A stretch of 64,000 nt of DNA from JBCCXL01 sp039191605 (GTDB lineage Bacteria > Acidobacteriota > Thermoanaerobaculia > Multivoradales > JAHZIX01). The translations under genes were made by a program, and so were the position numbers. A model generated the notes under the pieces. That model did no database searches. It was given only the letters and a program-made list of their open reading frames with translations, and was not told the origin of the DNA. The stretch covers positions 65,618-129,617 of the forward strand of contig JBCCXL010000020.1 in assembly GCA_039191605.1 (NCBI GenBank), read 5' to 3'. Every line of letters starts with the position of its first letter. The stretch's first letter is position 1. Shown piece after piece: positions 25,610-34,597 of this stretch.

Positions 25610-26374
25610 GTGACAACTCCCTTCGACAAGGCATCGCAACCCAAGCCGACGAGGCGCCGCAAGAAGCCCGGATGCCTGCGCCAGGGCTGCAGCGTTGGCT
25701 GCGTCGGGCTGCTGCTGCTGCTCATCGCCGCGCTGCTCTTCGACCCTACCGACGACATCACCGCCACTCCCTACGGCTACGAATGGGAGCAGCGTACCGA
25801 AATCGAGCACCAGGAGCTGGTCACCGAGAGCGCCTGGGAGGACGAGGTTCCAGCGGAGGCTCAGCAACTCTCCTCCACCCGCGAGCTCTTCGGCGAAGAC
25901 CGCGTCCGCACCGGCACCCGCACCGAAACCCGCACCATCATGGAGCGCCGAAGAATCGGCACCGAGCGAGTGAAGGTGGAGACCAAGGAGCTCGGGGACG
26001 GCTCTGTCGAGGATGTCTTCGAGTCGAGACCGATCTACGAGAACGTCGAACGCACCCGGGAGATCGAGGTGCCGGTCTTCGAGGTCCAGCCGGTCTACAA
26101 GAATAAAGTTAGCTACACCATTCAACGCTGGAAGCCTCACCGCACCCATCGCGCTTTCGGCACCGGCCGGCCCGAGGTATGGCCCGAAGCCGATCTCAAC
26201 GAGGGCGAGCGGGAGAAGAACCAGGAGCGGGACTTCGTCGTGCAGCTGCGGGATGCCGACGGGAAGATCTATCAGTACCGCGCCGCGGACGAGGCGGAAT
26301 GGCGCAAATTCCGCAACAGCCAAAGCTACCGCCTCGAGACCATCGGCACGCGGGTGCACAAGGTCCTGTGGTGA
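25610..26374 (+). CDS. Hypothetical single-pass membrane protein
   Basis: 254 residues from GTG 25610, with GGGGAGA upstream. After a basic cytosolic start (RRRKKPGCLRQGCSVGC) a membrane segment follows (VGLLLLLIAALLF, residues ~32-45). The outer region of ~205 residues is strongly charged, rich in Glu, Arg and Thr, with repeated short strands such as TRTETRTIMERRRIGTERVK and YENVERTREIEVPVFEVQPVY. It ends with DFVVQLRDADGKIYQYRA. I do not recognise it. The strand-like repeats suggest an extended beta structure outside the membrane. The stop region contains TCCTGTGGTGAC twice, repeating the stop codon. It precedes the pseudouridine synthase by 34 bp. Confidence 0.75.
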   Translation: MTTPFDKASQPKPTRRRKKPGCLRQGCSVGCVGLLLLLIAALLFDPTDDITATPYGYEWEQRTEIEHQELVTESAWEDEVPAEAQQLSSTRELFGEDRVRTGTRTETRTIMERRRIGTERVKVETKELGDGSVEDVFESRPIYENVERTREIEVPVFEVQPVYKNKVSYTIQRWKPHRTHRAFGTGRPEVWPEADLNEGEREKNQERDFVVQLRDADGKIYQYRAADEAEWRKFRNSQSYRLETIGTRVHKVLW

Positions 26375-26408
26375 CATCCTGTGGTGACGGCGGCAGCACC
26401 CTTCTAAA

Positions 26409-27119
26409 GTGAGCGACTCGCAGCCGGAGTTGCTCCTGCTCTACCGCGACAAGCACCTGCTGGCGGTGTCCAAGCCCTCCGGCCTGGCGGTGCATCGTGG
26501 CTGGTCCCAGGATCGCATCACCGCCCTGCCGCTAGCGCGGCGGATGGCGGGGTGCCGGGTGCATCCAATTCACCGCCTCGATCGCCCCACCAGTGGGGTT
26601 CTGCTCTTCGCCCTGGATCAGGAAACCACCCGACGAGTGCAGCGCAGCTTCGAGGCGGCAGAGGTCACCAAGCGCTACCTCGCGCTGGTGCGGGGGATCC
26701 CGCCGCAGCAGGGAGTGATCGACCACCCGGTGCCGCGCACCCCTCGCGGCGAACGGGTGCCGGCGATCACCGAATTTCGCCGCCTCGGCAGCTTCGAACG
26801 CTTCTCGCTGGTGGAGGCCCGCCCCCGCACCGGCCGGCTCCACCAAATCCGCCGCCATCTCAAGCACCTCACCCATCCCCTGGTGGGGGACGTACGCTAC
26901 GGCAAGGGCGACATCAACCGCCATTTTCGCCAGCGCTTCGGCCTCCATCGGCTGGCCCTCCACGCCCTCGAGCTCAGCCTTCCCCACCCCTACGGCGGGG
27001 ACTTCCTGAGCCTGCGAGCTCCGCTACCGGAGGATCTCGAGGGCCCGCTGCGGGCGATGGGATTGTGGCCCACAGCGACCCTCGATGGCCCTCGACAATC
27101 CTTAGCTCCGGCGCCTTAG
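26409..27119 (+). CDS. RluA/TruC-family pseudouridine synthase
   Basis: Converts uridine to pseudouridine in RNA, 236 residues from GTG 26409. The catalytic motif HRLDRPTSGVLLFA carries the Asp nucleophile near residue 57. The N-terminal LLYRDKHLLAVSKPSGLAVH and the C-terminal RTGRLHQIRRHLKHLTHPLVGD with LHRLALHA match the RluA family. The lack of an S4 domain and the ~236-residue length fit TruC, which modifies U65 of some tRNAs; another small RluA-family target cannot be excluded. It follows the hypothetical membrane protein by 34 bp, so they may share a transcript. Confidence 0.92.
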   Translation: MSDSQPELLLLYRDKHLLAVSKPSGLAVHRGWSQDRITALPLARRMAGCRVHPIHRLDRPTSGVLLFALDQETTRRVQRSFEAAEVTKRYLALVRGIPPQQGVIDHPVPRTPRGERVPAITEFRRLGSFERFSLVEARPRTGRLHQIRRHLKHLTHPLVGDVRYGKGDINRHFRQRFGLHRLALHALELSLPHPYGGDFLSLRAPLPEDLEGPLRAMGLWPTATLDGPRQSLAPAP

Positions 27120-27228
27120 GGGAGAGAGGATGGTCCTATGCCCGGCGATACCGTGTCGGGGGTCCACCCGTTACCTGGACCGTGGTGGGGACGAGTGGAC
27201 ATGGATCTCCAATCCACGGAGGCGTGCC

Positions 27229-30200
27229 ATGGTCCACGGCAGTACAGAGCAAAGTTCTTCTTCCCTCTCCCACCCCGCGCTCCCGCAGCGGAGGGCAGCG
27301 GGCCGCAGGAGTCGTCGAGGCGGCAAATTCGGTAGAGCCATCCTCAGCTCGGGCAGCGCCTTCATCGCCCGTGCCCTGTGCGGCCTTGCCCTGCTCACTC
27401 TTCTCCTCGCCCTGCCGACACCCGAGGCCCTCGGCGAGGCCGCCCCGCAGGCTACGGAGAGCCTGACCGCGAGCTTCCCGGCCTTGATTGCGGCTCAGAG
27501 TCTCCCCGCCCAGGGAATCTCGTCGGAGACAGCCGACGAGCCCTGCGCATCGATCGTGACGGCCCGGGTGGTGGCTCTGGACCAGCCCTTCACCTACAAC
27601 CGCTTCGGGACCCACCAGCCCGGGGGGATGGTCTTCGCCCTAGAGCACGACGTCACCTCCACCCGCGGCCCGCGAGAGAAGCTGGTGCCGGGACGGGTGG
27701 CGCTGCGCAACGACAAGCGACCCCGGCCGCTGGCGCTGCGGGTCCACCGCGGCTCCTGCCTGCGGGTGATCTTCACCAACCTGCTGGCGCCGGAGGCGCC
27801 GGAGGGGGCTCCCGCCACCCGCTGGGCCGGAGTCCGGGTGCTGGGCCTCTCTCCGGTAAGCGCCTTCGACGAGGACGGGCGCCCCCTGAGCAGCGACCGG
27901 GCGGACGGCTCCCTGGCCGGCGCCAACGAGCCTTCCCTGGTTCCCCCCGGGGGACGCATCACCTATCTGTGGTCGGCGGATCAGGAGGGGACCTTTCTGC
28001 TCTATAGCTCCGCCGGCAACTTCGGCCACCGCGAAAGCTCCGCCGACAACCTGCCCCAATACCCCGCCGGCCATCTCACCGCCGGCCTCTTCGGCGCGGT
28101 GCACGTCGAGCCGGAAGGCTCCCTATGGCTGCGCTCCCAGGTCAGCCGTGAGCAGCTCGCCAAGGCCACCGTCGGCCGTACTCCCCTAGGCCAGCCGATC
28201 CTCGACTTCCATGCCGTAGACGCCCGCGGCCTGCCCCTGCTCTCGATGCTCGACCCCAACGGCGAGCTCGCCCACTCGGACCTCACCGCGATCATCGCCC
28301 ACCCCGGCACTGCGGGAACCCCAGGGGCCTTCCCGGCGACCCTCGACAGCCCCGAGGCCGGCCGCGACGCGTTCCGTGAGATCACCCTGATTTACCACGA
28401 GGCAGACGCCGCCGCCCAGGCCTTCCCCTGCGCCTTCGCTCCGCCGCTGGATCCGGTCAGCGGGCGGCGTTCCTACGAGCGCTGTCCGCTGGACTTCGAG
28501 CAGAGCCTCACCGAAGACCTGGCGGACGCCCTGGACTCGGTGGAGGACCGCTTCGCCATCAACTACGCCGCCGACGGCCTCGGCTCCCGGCTGCTGGCCA
28601 ACCGCTTCGGTGTCGGCGCCAGCGGAGATTGCGTCGGCTGCCGCCTCGAAGAGCAGGCCCACTCCTCCTGGGTGGCTGGCGACCCCGGCCTGGTGGTCAC
28701 CCGCCCCACCTCGGTGGAGACCACCCCGCACCTCACCAACCCCGTCACCCCCAAGCTGCGGGCCCTCTACACCGAGGATCCCTCCAACGTGTACCACTCC
28801 TACCTCGGCGATCGGGTGCGCCTGCGGGTGCTCCACGGCGGCGGAGACTTCCATCTGGTACACCAGCAGAGTGGCCATCGCCTGATCCCGGGGCTGGCGG
28901 GCCCCGGGGGCGATCGGGACGACGCCCAGCTGCTGGGACCCGGCAGCGGCGTCACCCTCGAGCTGGACGGCGGCGCCGGGGGCACCCACGGCAGCCCCGG
29001 GGACGCGCTCCTGGGCAGCCGCGCGGACCATCACCGGGCCGGCGGCATGTGGGCCCTGTGGCGAATCCACGACGTCTTCGAAGAGGGCACCCGCCTCGAC
29101 CGAGACGGCCTGCCGGTGCGCTCCTGGTGGGCCGATGGGGAGCTGATGGAGCCCGGCGCCCGCGCCCTACCGGACGGCGAGATCCCCAACGGCACCCCGA
29201 TTCCCGCCCTGGTGCCGCTGCCGGACCGACCCATGGCGCCGATGCCGGGACGAATCAGCCTCAGCGAGGACGGCCGGGAATCGGTGCTGGTGGCGCGCAT
29301 CGATAGCGATCCCACGGATCCCGCCGCCGCCCGCACCGCCGACGACGAGCCCATGGGCCTCGAGGCCCAGAACAGTCTGGACGAATTGCTCGCCGCCCGC
29401 GGCCTCGGCGGCAGCAGCAATTCCCCGGGCCCCGCTCCCGGCGAGCGGCGCTGGTGGATCCTCTCCCACGACGATGAGCGGCCGCCGGTCGCCGCCGAGT
29501 CACCGCCGAACCCCGGATTCCCCTTCTTCGTTCCCGGCCGCGCCGGGCAGCGGGCTCCCCAGCCGCCGCTGGACGTCGCCTGGGCGACGGAAGACGACTC
29601 CGGACTCGCCACCGCGGCGCCGCAAGCGGAGGGAGCCCTCGCCCTCGACGGCGGCCTGCCGCGCCACCTGATCACCGGCTCCACCCGCCCCGACGGCGGC
29701 GTGCGCTGGACCCTCACCCGCTTCGAGATCACCAAGACTCTGGAGGCGGTGGACGCCCGCCGGCTGCCGGAGTCGGGCACCGCCGTGGAGCAGCTGGCGA
29801 TGAGCGCCCACGCCGACTCCAGCATCGCCTCCTGCTCCGCCGACGGCAGCTGCCAGGGCACCGCGGAATCGAGCTCCGGCGCCGACGCCCTGCTCTTCCC
29901 CCGCAACGGTCGCCCACCGGCCCCCGGAGCCCCCTACGCCGACCCCTGCTCAGCGGCCCCCGAGCGCCACTACCGCAGCGCCGACGTGGAGCTGGACGTG
30001 GTGATCAACAAAGCCGGCTGGCACGTTCCCCAGCACCGCCTCGCCACCCTGTGGGAGGACCTCGACCCGCTGCTGGACGGGGAGAGCGCCCCCCAGCCCC
30101 TGTTCCTGCGGGCCAACGCCGGCGAATGCGTGGAGCTGTGGCACGCCAACCTCACCCCGGCGCGGCGGCAGCTGGACGACTACCGCATCGGCGCCGCGAC

Positions 30201-33200
30201 GCCGCTCTCGGCGCCGGCCTTCCGGCGCCTGGACTTCGACTTCACCGCCTCCGCCGGCAGCGCCGTGGGCTTCAACTACGAAGACGGAACCCTCGCCCCG
30301 GCGGCGGTGCGGGAACGCATCGACGCCATCAACGCCGGTGGCGGTCTGCTGGAGATCGACGGGCAGCGCAGCCTGCTGCAGGCCACCATCCACCCGGCCT
30401 TCGGTCGCGGCCCGAGGGGTGCCTGGGTGGGAGCCCGCACCACCGTGCAGCGCCTCGCCGCACCCCTGTCCCTGGCGGATTCCACCTCCCCCTTCGCCGA
30501 CGGCTTCTCCTCCGCCGCCCGCGGCGCCGGCCTCGCCGGGGCGATGCTGGTAGAGCCCGCCGACTCCCTGTGGCTGGACGCGGAGAGCGGCGGGCCCCTG
30601 GTGGCCAGCGCCGAAGGCGGCCGCCGCGACGGCGGCCCCACCAGCTGGCGGGCGATCATCCAGCCTCCCGAGGGCGAGGCCTTCCGGGAATCCGCCCTGC
30701 TGCTCCAGGAAGCCGTCGCCGCCTATCCCGAAAGCACCGAAGGGCCGGCCCCCGGGGCCTTCTACGACCTCACCATGGAGATTCAGCAGCCCACCGACGG
30801 GAATCGCCCGACGGGCCTGCCGGCGACCCCGGCGCGGCGCCGGCAGCTGACCCCGGTGGGGGATCTCCTGGTCCCCGTCGGCAGCGCCCCGGTACCGCCC
30901 TGGCCGCGACTGCTGGGTGGCGGCATCGGCCGCGGAGCGGTGACCGCCAACTACCGCAACGAACCCCTCTCCCTACGCATGGGGGATGCGGTGGCCCCGA
31001 CGGCGGCCCGCGGCGACTTCGGCGAAGCCCGCGACAGCGCCCACGTGCTGCGCTCCATCCCCCGCGGCGACGCCCAGCTGGATCAACAGCCGCTGTGGTA
31101 CCCGCCACTGCAGCCGGGCATCGCCGGCCCCGATCCCTACACGCCGCTGCTCCAGGGCTACGGCGGGGACGCCCTGCGCCTACGCATGGTGGTAGACGGC
31201 GGGGAGAGTCTGCGGCACCTGGACTTCCGGGGCCTGACGCCGAATACCGAAGCTCCTGCTCTCGGAACCACCCAAGACGCGGCCGATGAGGCCACAGCTG
31301 GTGAGCCCGCAGTCAGCCAATCCGCATCCAGTCATCGCGCCGCCGGCCCCGGCACCGCCCACGACTTCCGCCTGCGCCTGCCCCACGGCGTCGCGGCGGA
31401 CTACCTCTGGCTCGGCGACTCCGCCGTCGGCGGTCTGCAGGGCGGCAATTGGGGCCTGCTGCGATCTTACGATCCTGGGTCTCCCCAGAGCTTCCTGCCA
31501 ACGCTGGCGGCCGGCGGCGCCGACTCGTCTCGGCAGTCCAGCTCGTCCCGGCAACACAGCGCTGCCGCCTGCCCCGCCAACGCTCCCCGCCGCGCCTTCC
31601 ACGTCGTCGCCCTAGACGCCGCCCAGCTGCACCCTGACGGCATCACCTACCGCCCCGAGGCGCCGGTGGTGCTGGCCTTCGAGGACGGCTCTACGGAGAC
31701 CGTCATCACCCCACTGGTGGACCCGGAGGGGCTGCTCTACCTGCGGGCGGAGGACCTGATCCTAGAAGAGACTGCGAGCGCTGAAGCGAACTCTTCTGGC
31801 GCGGCGGCGGCGCCGAGCTACCGCCTCGCCCCGGGCCGCCGCCTGGAGCCCCTGGTGCTGCGGGCGAGGGCCGGTGAGTGCCTCGAGGTGACTCTGGAGA
31901 ACCGCTTCGATCCCGCTTCCGCGGCCTTCCTCAGCGAGCCCGATGAGGAGCTCTGCAAGCTCCAACGGCTCGCCTCGGAGCGCTCCGGGCGGCGAGCCCG
32001 GGGCCCCGCCTTCCGCGCCGACCTGCGCTGCGGCGGGGATGGTGCCGCCTCCCTCCACGCCGGCCTTTCCCCCCAGGACCTGACCCTCGACGCTACCGCC
32101 GATCTGGGCTTCAACATCGGCCGCAACGCGGTGCAGACGGCGGCCCCCGGAGAGCAGATCACCTATCGCTGGTACGCCGGGCGCCGAGCACTGCAGGCCG
32201 ACGGCAGCCTGAGCTTCGAGGCTCAGGAGCTGGGCGCCATCAACCTGCTACCGGCGGACCCCCTCAACCAGCACAGCCGAGGCCTCTTCGGCGCCCTGTT
32301 GATCGAGCCCGTCGATGCCCGCTGGGTGGAAGATCCCCTCACTCGCCTGGCGGCGACGGTGCATCGGGAAGATTCCAGCGAGAGCTTCCGCGAGATGGTG
32401 CTGATCTTCCAGGACGACCTGGATCTAGCGTGGCGCCTGCCGGCGGATCCCCTCGGCGCACCGGGAAGCGCAGAGTCCGCTGCCCGCTACCTCCCGCTCT
32501 CCCTCACCGGCGCCGAAACCGCCGCCATCGGCTACTCCACAGAGCTGCTGGACTTCCGCCTCTCGCCGCCGGCGAACCACGCCGTGGCCCTGGCCCGCAG
32601 CAATAGCGGCAAGCCGCAGGAGGCCAGCCTCTTCCCCGCCACGGCAGTGGACCAGACCTGCATTCTCGGCAGCCAATGGTGGCAGGGAGACCCGGCGACC
32701 CCGGTGTTCGCCGCCCACGCCGGCACCCCTGTCCGGCTGCGCCTGCTGCACCCCGGCGGGCGCGGTGACGGCCACGTCTTCGCCCTCCACGGCCACGGCT
32801 GGAGCTCCGGTCAAAGCGGCGGCGCGGCCCCCTGGCGGGGGGAGCTACCGGGCCTCGGCCCCGGCGCCCACGCCGACTTGGAGCTCTCCACCGGCAGTCA
32901 CGGCGGCGGTGCCGGCGGCCGCCACCACGTCGCCGGCGACTATCTCTACCGCTCCTTCCCGGCGGCCTTCCTCGAGGGCGGCCTCTGGGGCCTCTTCCGG
33001 GTCGGCCCCGAGGTTCCCGCCGGAGAGAGCCGAGACATCGTCACCGTCACCTCCGCCCTGCTGCGGGCCGATGTCAGCGTGATCCACGGCGCTCGCACCC
33101 AGCTGCTGGGCACCACGGACTTCGCCCAGCAGCTGCACCTCTACGCCGGCCCTCGGGACCCGCAGAGCGGCCAATGCTCCGGCCCCGAGGTGGTGGGCAC

Positions 33201-33510
33201 CTTCGACTTCGATCCCCAGCGCCCCGGCACCTGGACCTGGCGCGGTCCGCTGCCGGAAAACTCCGAGGCGGTCTGCGTCTCCAGCTCCGGCGGCGGCCTC
33301 GATGATGCTCCCCTCTACAGCAGCTTCCAATGCCCCTCCCTCGCCGCCCCCGACGCGCCGCCGGTGCGCATGCTGATGCCCCGCGGCGACTGGAAGTACC
33401 GCAACATCGACCCCGATAGCCAGAAGCAGAAATGGGCCTTCACCGAGCCGCTGCCCGGCACCATCTCCGACGCCGACGAGAGCCTGCAGGATCGCCCGGC
33501 GACACCCTGA
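27229..33510 (+). CDS. Giant multicopper-oxidase-like exported protein (degenerate copper sites)
   Basis: 2,093 residues from ATG 27229, which has GGAGG 7 nt upstream; another start at 27130 is possible. A basic region and hydrophobic segment ALCGLALLTLLLALP form the export signal. At least three repeats of a cupredoxin unit follow: VALDQPFTYNRFGTHQPGG...LRVHRGSCLRVIFTN, INKAGWHVPQHRLATLWEDL...ECVELWHANLTP, and VLRARAGECLEVTLEN...GLFGALLIEP. These resemble the large MofA/MnxG-type oxidases as I recall them. The places where HxH or HCH copper ligands should lie read LLYSS, FSSAARGAGLAG and NLLPADPLNQHS. Only HVFALHGHGW (residues 1849-1858) looks ligand-like, and no HCH motif exists. It may bind few or no coppers. 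A convergent hypothetical gene follows. Confidence 0.85.
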   Translation: MVHGSTEQSSSSLSHPALPQRRAAGRRSRRGGKFGRAILSSGSAFIARALCGLALLTLLLALPTPEALGEAAPQATESLTASFPALIAAQSLPAQGISSETADEPCASIVTARVVALDQPFTYNRFGTHQPGGMVFALEHDVTSTRGPREKLVPGRVALRNDKRPRPLALRVHRGSCLRVIFTNLLAPEAPEGAPATRWAGVRVLGLSPVSAFDEDGRPLSSDRADGSLAGANEPSLVPPGGRITYLWSADQEGTFLLYSSAGNFGHRESSADNLPQYPAGHLTAGLFGAVHVEPEGSLWLRSQVSREQLAKATVGRTPLGQPILDFHAVDARGLPLLSMLDPNGELAHSDLTAIIAHPGTAGTPGAFPATLDSPEAGRDAFREITLIYHEADAAAQAFPCAFAPPLDPVSGRRSYERCPLDFEQSLTEDLADALDSVEDRFAINYAADGLGSRLLANRFGVGASGDCVGCRLEEQAHSSWVAGDPGLVVTRPTSVETTPHLTNPVTPKLRALYTEDPSNVYHSYLGDRVRLRVLHGGGDFHLVHQQSGHRLIPGLAGPGGDRDDAQLLGPGSGVTLELDGGAGGTHGSPGDALLGSRADHHRAGGMWALWRIHDVFEEGTRLDRDGLPVRSWWADGELMEPGARALPDGEIPNGTPIPALVPLPDRPMAPMPGRISLSEDGRESVLVARIDSDPTDPAAARTADDEPMGLEAQNSLDELLAARGLGGSSNSPGPAPGERRWWILSHDDERPPVAAESPPNPGFPFFVPGRAGQRAPQPPLDVAWATEDDSGLATAAPQAEGALALDGGLPRHLITGSTRPDGGVRWTLTRFEITKTLEAVDARRLPESGTAVEQLAMSAHADSSIASCSADGSCQGTAESSSGADALLFPRNGRPPAPGAPYADPCSAAPERHYRSADVELDVVINKAGWHVPQHRLATLWEDLDPLLDGESAPQPLFLRANAGECVELWHANLTPARRQLDDYRIGAATPLSAPAFRRLDFDFTASAGSAVGFNYEDGTLAPAAVRERIDAINAGGGLLEIDGQRSLLQATIHPAFGRGPRGAWVGARTTVQRLAAPLSLADSTSPFADGFSSAARGAGLAGAMLVEPADSLWLDAESGGPLVASAEGGRRDGGPTSWRAIIQPPEGEAFRESALLLQEAVAAYPESTEGPAPGAFYDLTMEIQQPTDGNRPTGLPATPARRRQLTPVGDLLVPVGSAPVPPWPRLLGGGIGRGAVTANYRNEPLSLRMGDAVAPTAARGDFGEARDSAHVLRSIPRGDAQLDQQPLWYPPLQPGIAGPDPYTPLLQGYGGDALRLRMVVDGGESLRHLDFRGLTPNTEAPALGTTQDAADEATAGEPAVSQSASSHRAAGPGTAHDFRLRLPHGVAADYLWLGDSAVGGLQGGNWGLLRSYDPGSPQSFLPTLAAGGADSSRQSSSSRQHSAAACPANAPRRAFHVVALDAAQLHPDGITYRPEAPVVLAFEDGSTETVITPLVDPEGLLYLRAEDLILEETASAEANSSGAAAAPSYRLAPGRRLEPLVLRARAGECLEVTLENRFDPASAAFLSEPDEELCKLQRLASERSGRRARGPAFRADLRCGGDGAASLHAGLSPQDLTLDATADLGFNIGRNAVQTAAPGEQITYRWYAGRRALQADGSLSFEAQELGAINLLPADPLNQHSRGLFGALLIEPVDARWVEDPLTRLAATVHREDSSESFREMVLIFQDDLDLAWRLPADPLGAPGSAESAARYLPLSLTGAETAAIGYSTELLDFRLSPPANHAVALARSNSGKPQEASLFPATAVDQTCILGSQWWQGDPATPVFAAHAGTPVRLRLLHPGGRGDGHVFALHGHGWSSGQSGGAAPWRGELPGLGPGAHADLELSTGSHGGGAGGRHHVAGDYLYRSFPAAFLEGGLWGLFRVGPEVPAGESRDIVTVTSALLRADVSVIHGARTQLLGTTDFAQQLHLYAGPRDPQSGQCSGPEVVGTFDFDPQRPGTWTWRGPLPENSEAVCVSSSGGGLDDAPLYSSFQCPSLAAPDAPPVRMLMPRGDWKYRNIDPDSQKQKWAFTEPLPGTISDADESLQDRPATP

Positions 33511-33516
33511 CACTAT

Positions 33517-33561
33517 CTGACGACATTCGCCCTGACGGCATACGCTCTGACGACAACTGCT
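33517..33561. repeat. 15-bp imperfect tandem repeat x3
   Basis: Units starting CTGACGACATTCGCC, CTGACGGCATACGCT and CTGACGACAACTGCT fill the gap between the giant oxidase-like gene and the convergent hypothetical gene; looser copies continue to about 33595. Confidence 0.75.
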
Positions 33562-33601
33562 GGCGGCATCCGCCTTGACGGGACCGCCCTGACGATCCGG
33601 G

Positions 33602-34294
33602 CTATTGCAGACGGTTCACGGTGAAGCCGATGGCGCCGTTCACCTCGCCGCGCTCCAGGGTCAGCTCGTCGCTGTCGACGATACGACCCTGGGCATCCCA
33701 GCGGCAGCGGAAGATCTGCTCGCCCTTGGGCACCCGCAGCGGCAGCTCGTAGCTCACCGAGCCCCCGCGCCGCGGCAGCGCGCCGGCGGCGAGGTGCATT
33801 TCCCCTCGGCCGACGACGACGGTGGGGTTGTCGTGGGGGTTGAGGGCGTCCAGCTGAATCTTGCGGTTCAGCTGCGGCGACTCCTGGTAGAAGACGGTGG
33901 CCACCGGCTCCGGCCAGGGGTCGAAGCCTCCCTCCAACCCCTCGACTCCGAAATAGCGGCTCAGCTTCTCGATCTCCAGCGGGCACTCGCTCTGGGTCAG
34001 CTGCACCAGCAGGTGAGCGTCCCCCACCAGGGCCTCCTTCAGCAGCAGGCGATCGTGCCAGCTGGCCTCCACCGGGTTCTGCGCCTCTGCGTCCCCGTCG
34101 AGATGCATCGAATCTCTCTCCCTTAGGCGTACTCCTTTCCCGACGCTTACCACCGCGGCGCCCGGCCGGGGATTGAGCAGCGAGACCGTCAGCAGGTTGT
34201 GGCCGTAACGCCGCTTGCGGGTGCCGTTCTTGCGCACCGTAAGGAAGTCTAGGCTCAGCTGGTAGACCGCCGAGCCTCGAGAAGATTGGGTCAT
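33602..34294 (-). CDS. Hypothetical protein
   Basis: 230 residues, no signal peptide or membrane segment, no family recognised. The start MTQSSRGSAVYQLSLDFLTV reads as two beta strands. The centre has RLLLKEALVGDAHLLVQLTQ, and the C-terminal half has repeated strands (ATVFYQES, VSYELPLRVPKGEQIFRCRW). The predominance of strands suggests an all-beta domain. It faces the giant multicopper-oxidase-like gene tail to tail; nothing ties it to that protein beyond position. Confidence 0.75.
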   Translation of the reverse strand: MTQSSRGSAVYQLSLDFLTVRKNGTRKRRYGHNLLTVSLLNPRPGAAVVSVGKGVRLRERDSMHLDGDAEAQNPVEASWHDRLLLKEALVGDAHLLVQLTQSECPLEIEKLSRYFGVEGLEGGFDPWPEPVATVFYQESPQLNRKIQLDALNPHDNPTVVVGRGEMHLAAGALPRRGGSVSYELPLRVPKGEQIFRCRWDAQGRIVDSDELTLERGEVNGAIGFTVNRLQ

Positions 34295-34597
34295 GATCCG
34301 TCCTGGTTAGGGAGAGCCAGCAGCGCTGATCGATGGCGCGCCTGGCCGGGCCTTGAGTTTGTCGGCCTTAGCAGTGTCGGCCTTAAGTTTGGCGACCTTG
34401 GCAGCGCCGGCTATGGAATGGCCAATTCCGGGATGGCCAATTTTGGGATGACCAGTTTCTGAACGAACTAGCAGGGGCCGAGATTGTCGGGAATAGGAAT
34501 TGGCTGGCATCTTTCGCTAATGCTCCCATCCTCCCCAGCGTGATATCAACGTTGCAGCTGCTCTCGCTCCCCTGTTGGACGTTCCCGGAGACTCATC
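34295..34597. other. 303-bp divergent promoter gap with slipped repeats
   Basis: Contains near-repeats of GTCGGCCTTA and GATGGCCAATT between 34355 and 34450. The 67-codon open frame across it is low-complexity and I reject it. Promoters for the divergent genes at 34294 and 34598 should lie here. Confidence 0.5.

Noticed and set aside
34307..34510. 67-codon low-complexity minus-strand frame
   Set aside because: The repeats of Lys, Ala and Gly come from slipped noncoding DNA in a promoter gap; no ribosome site.
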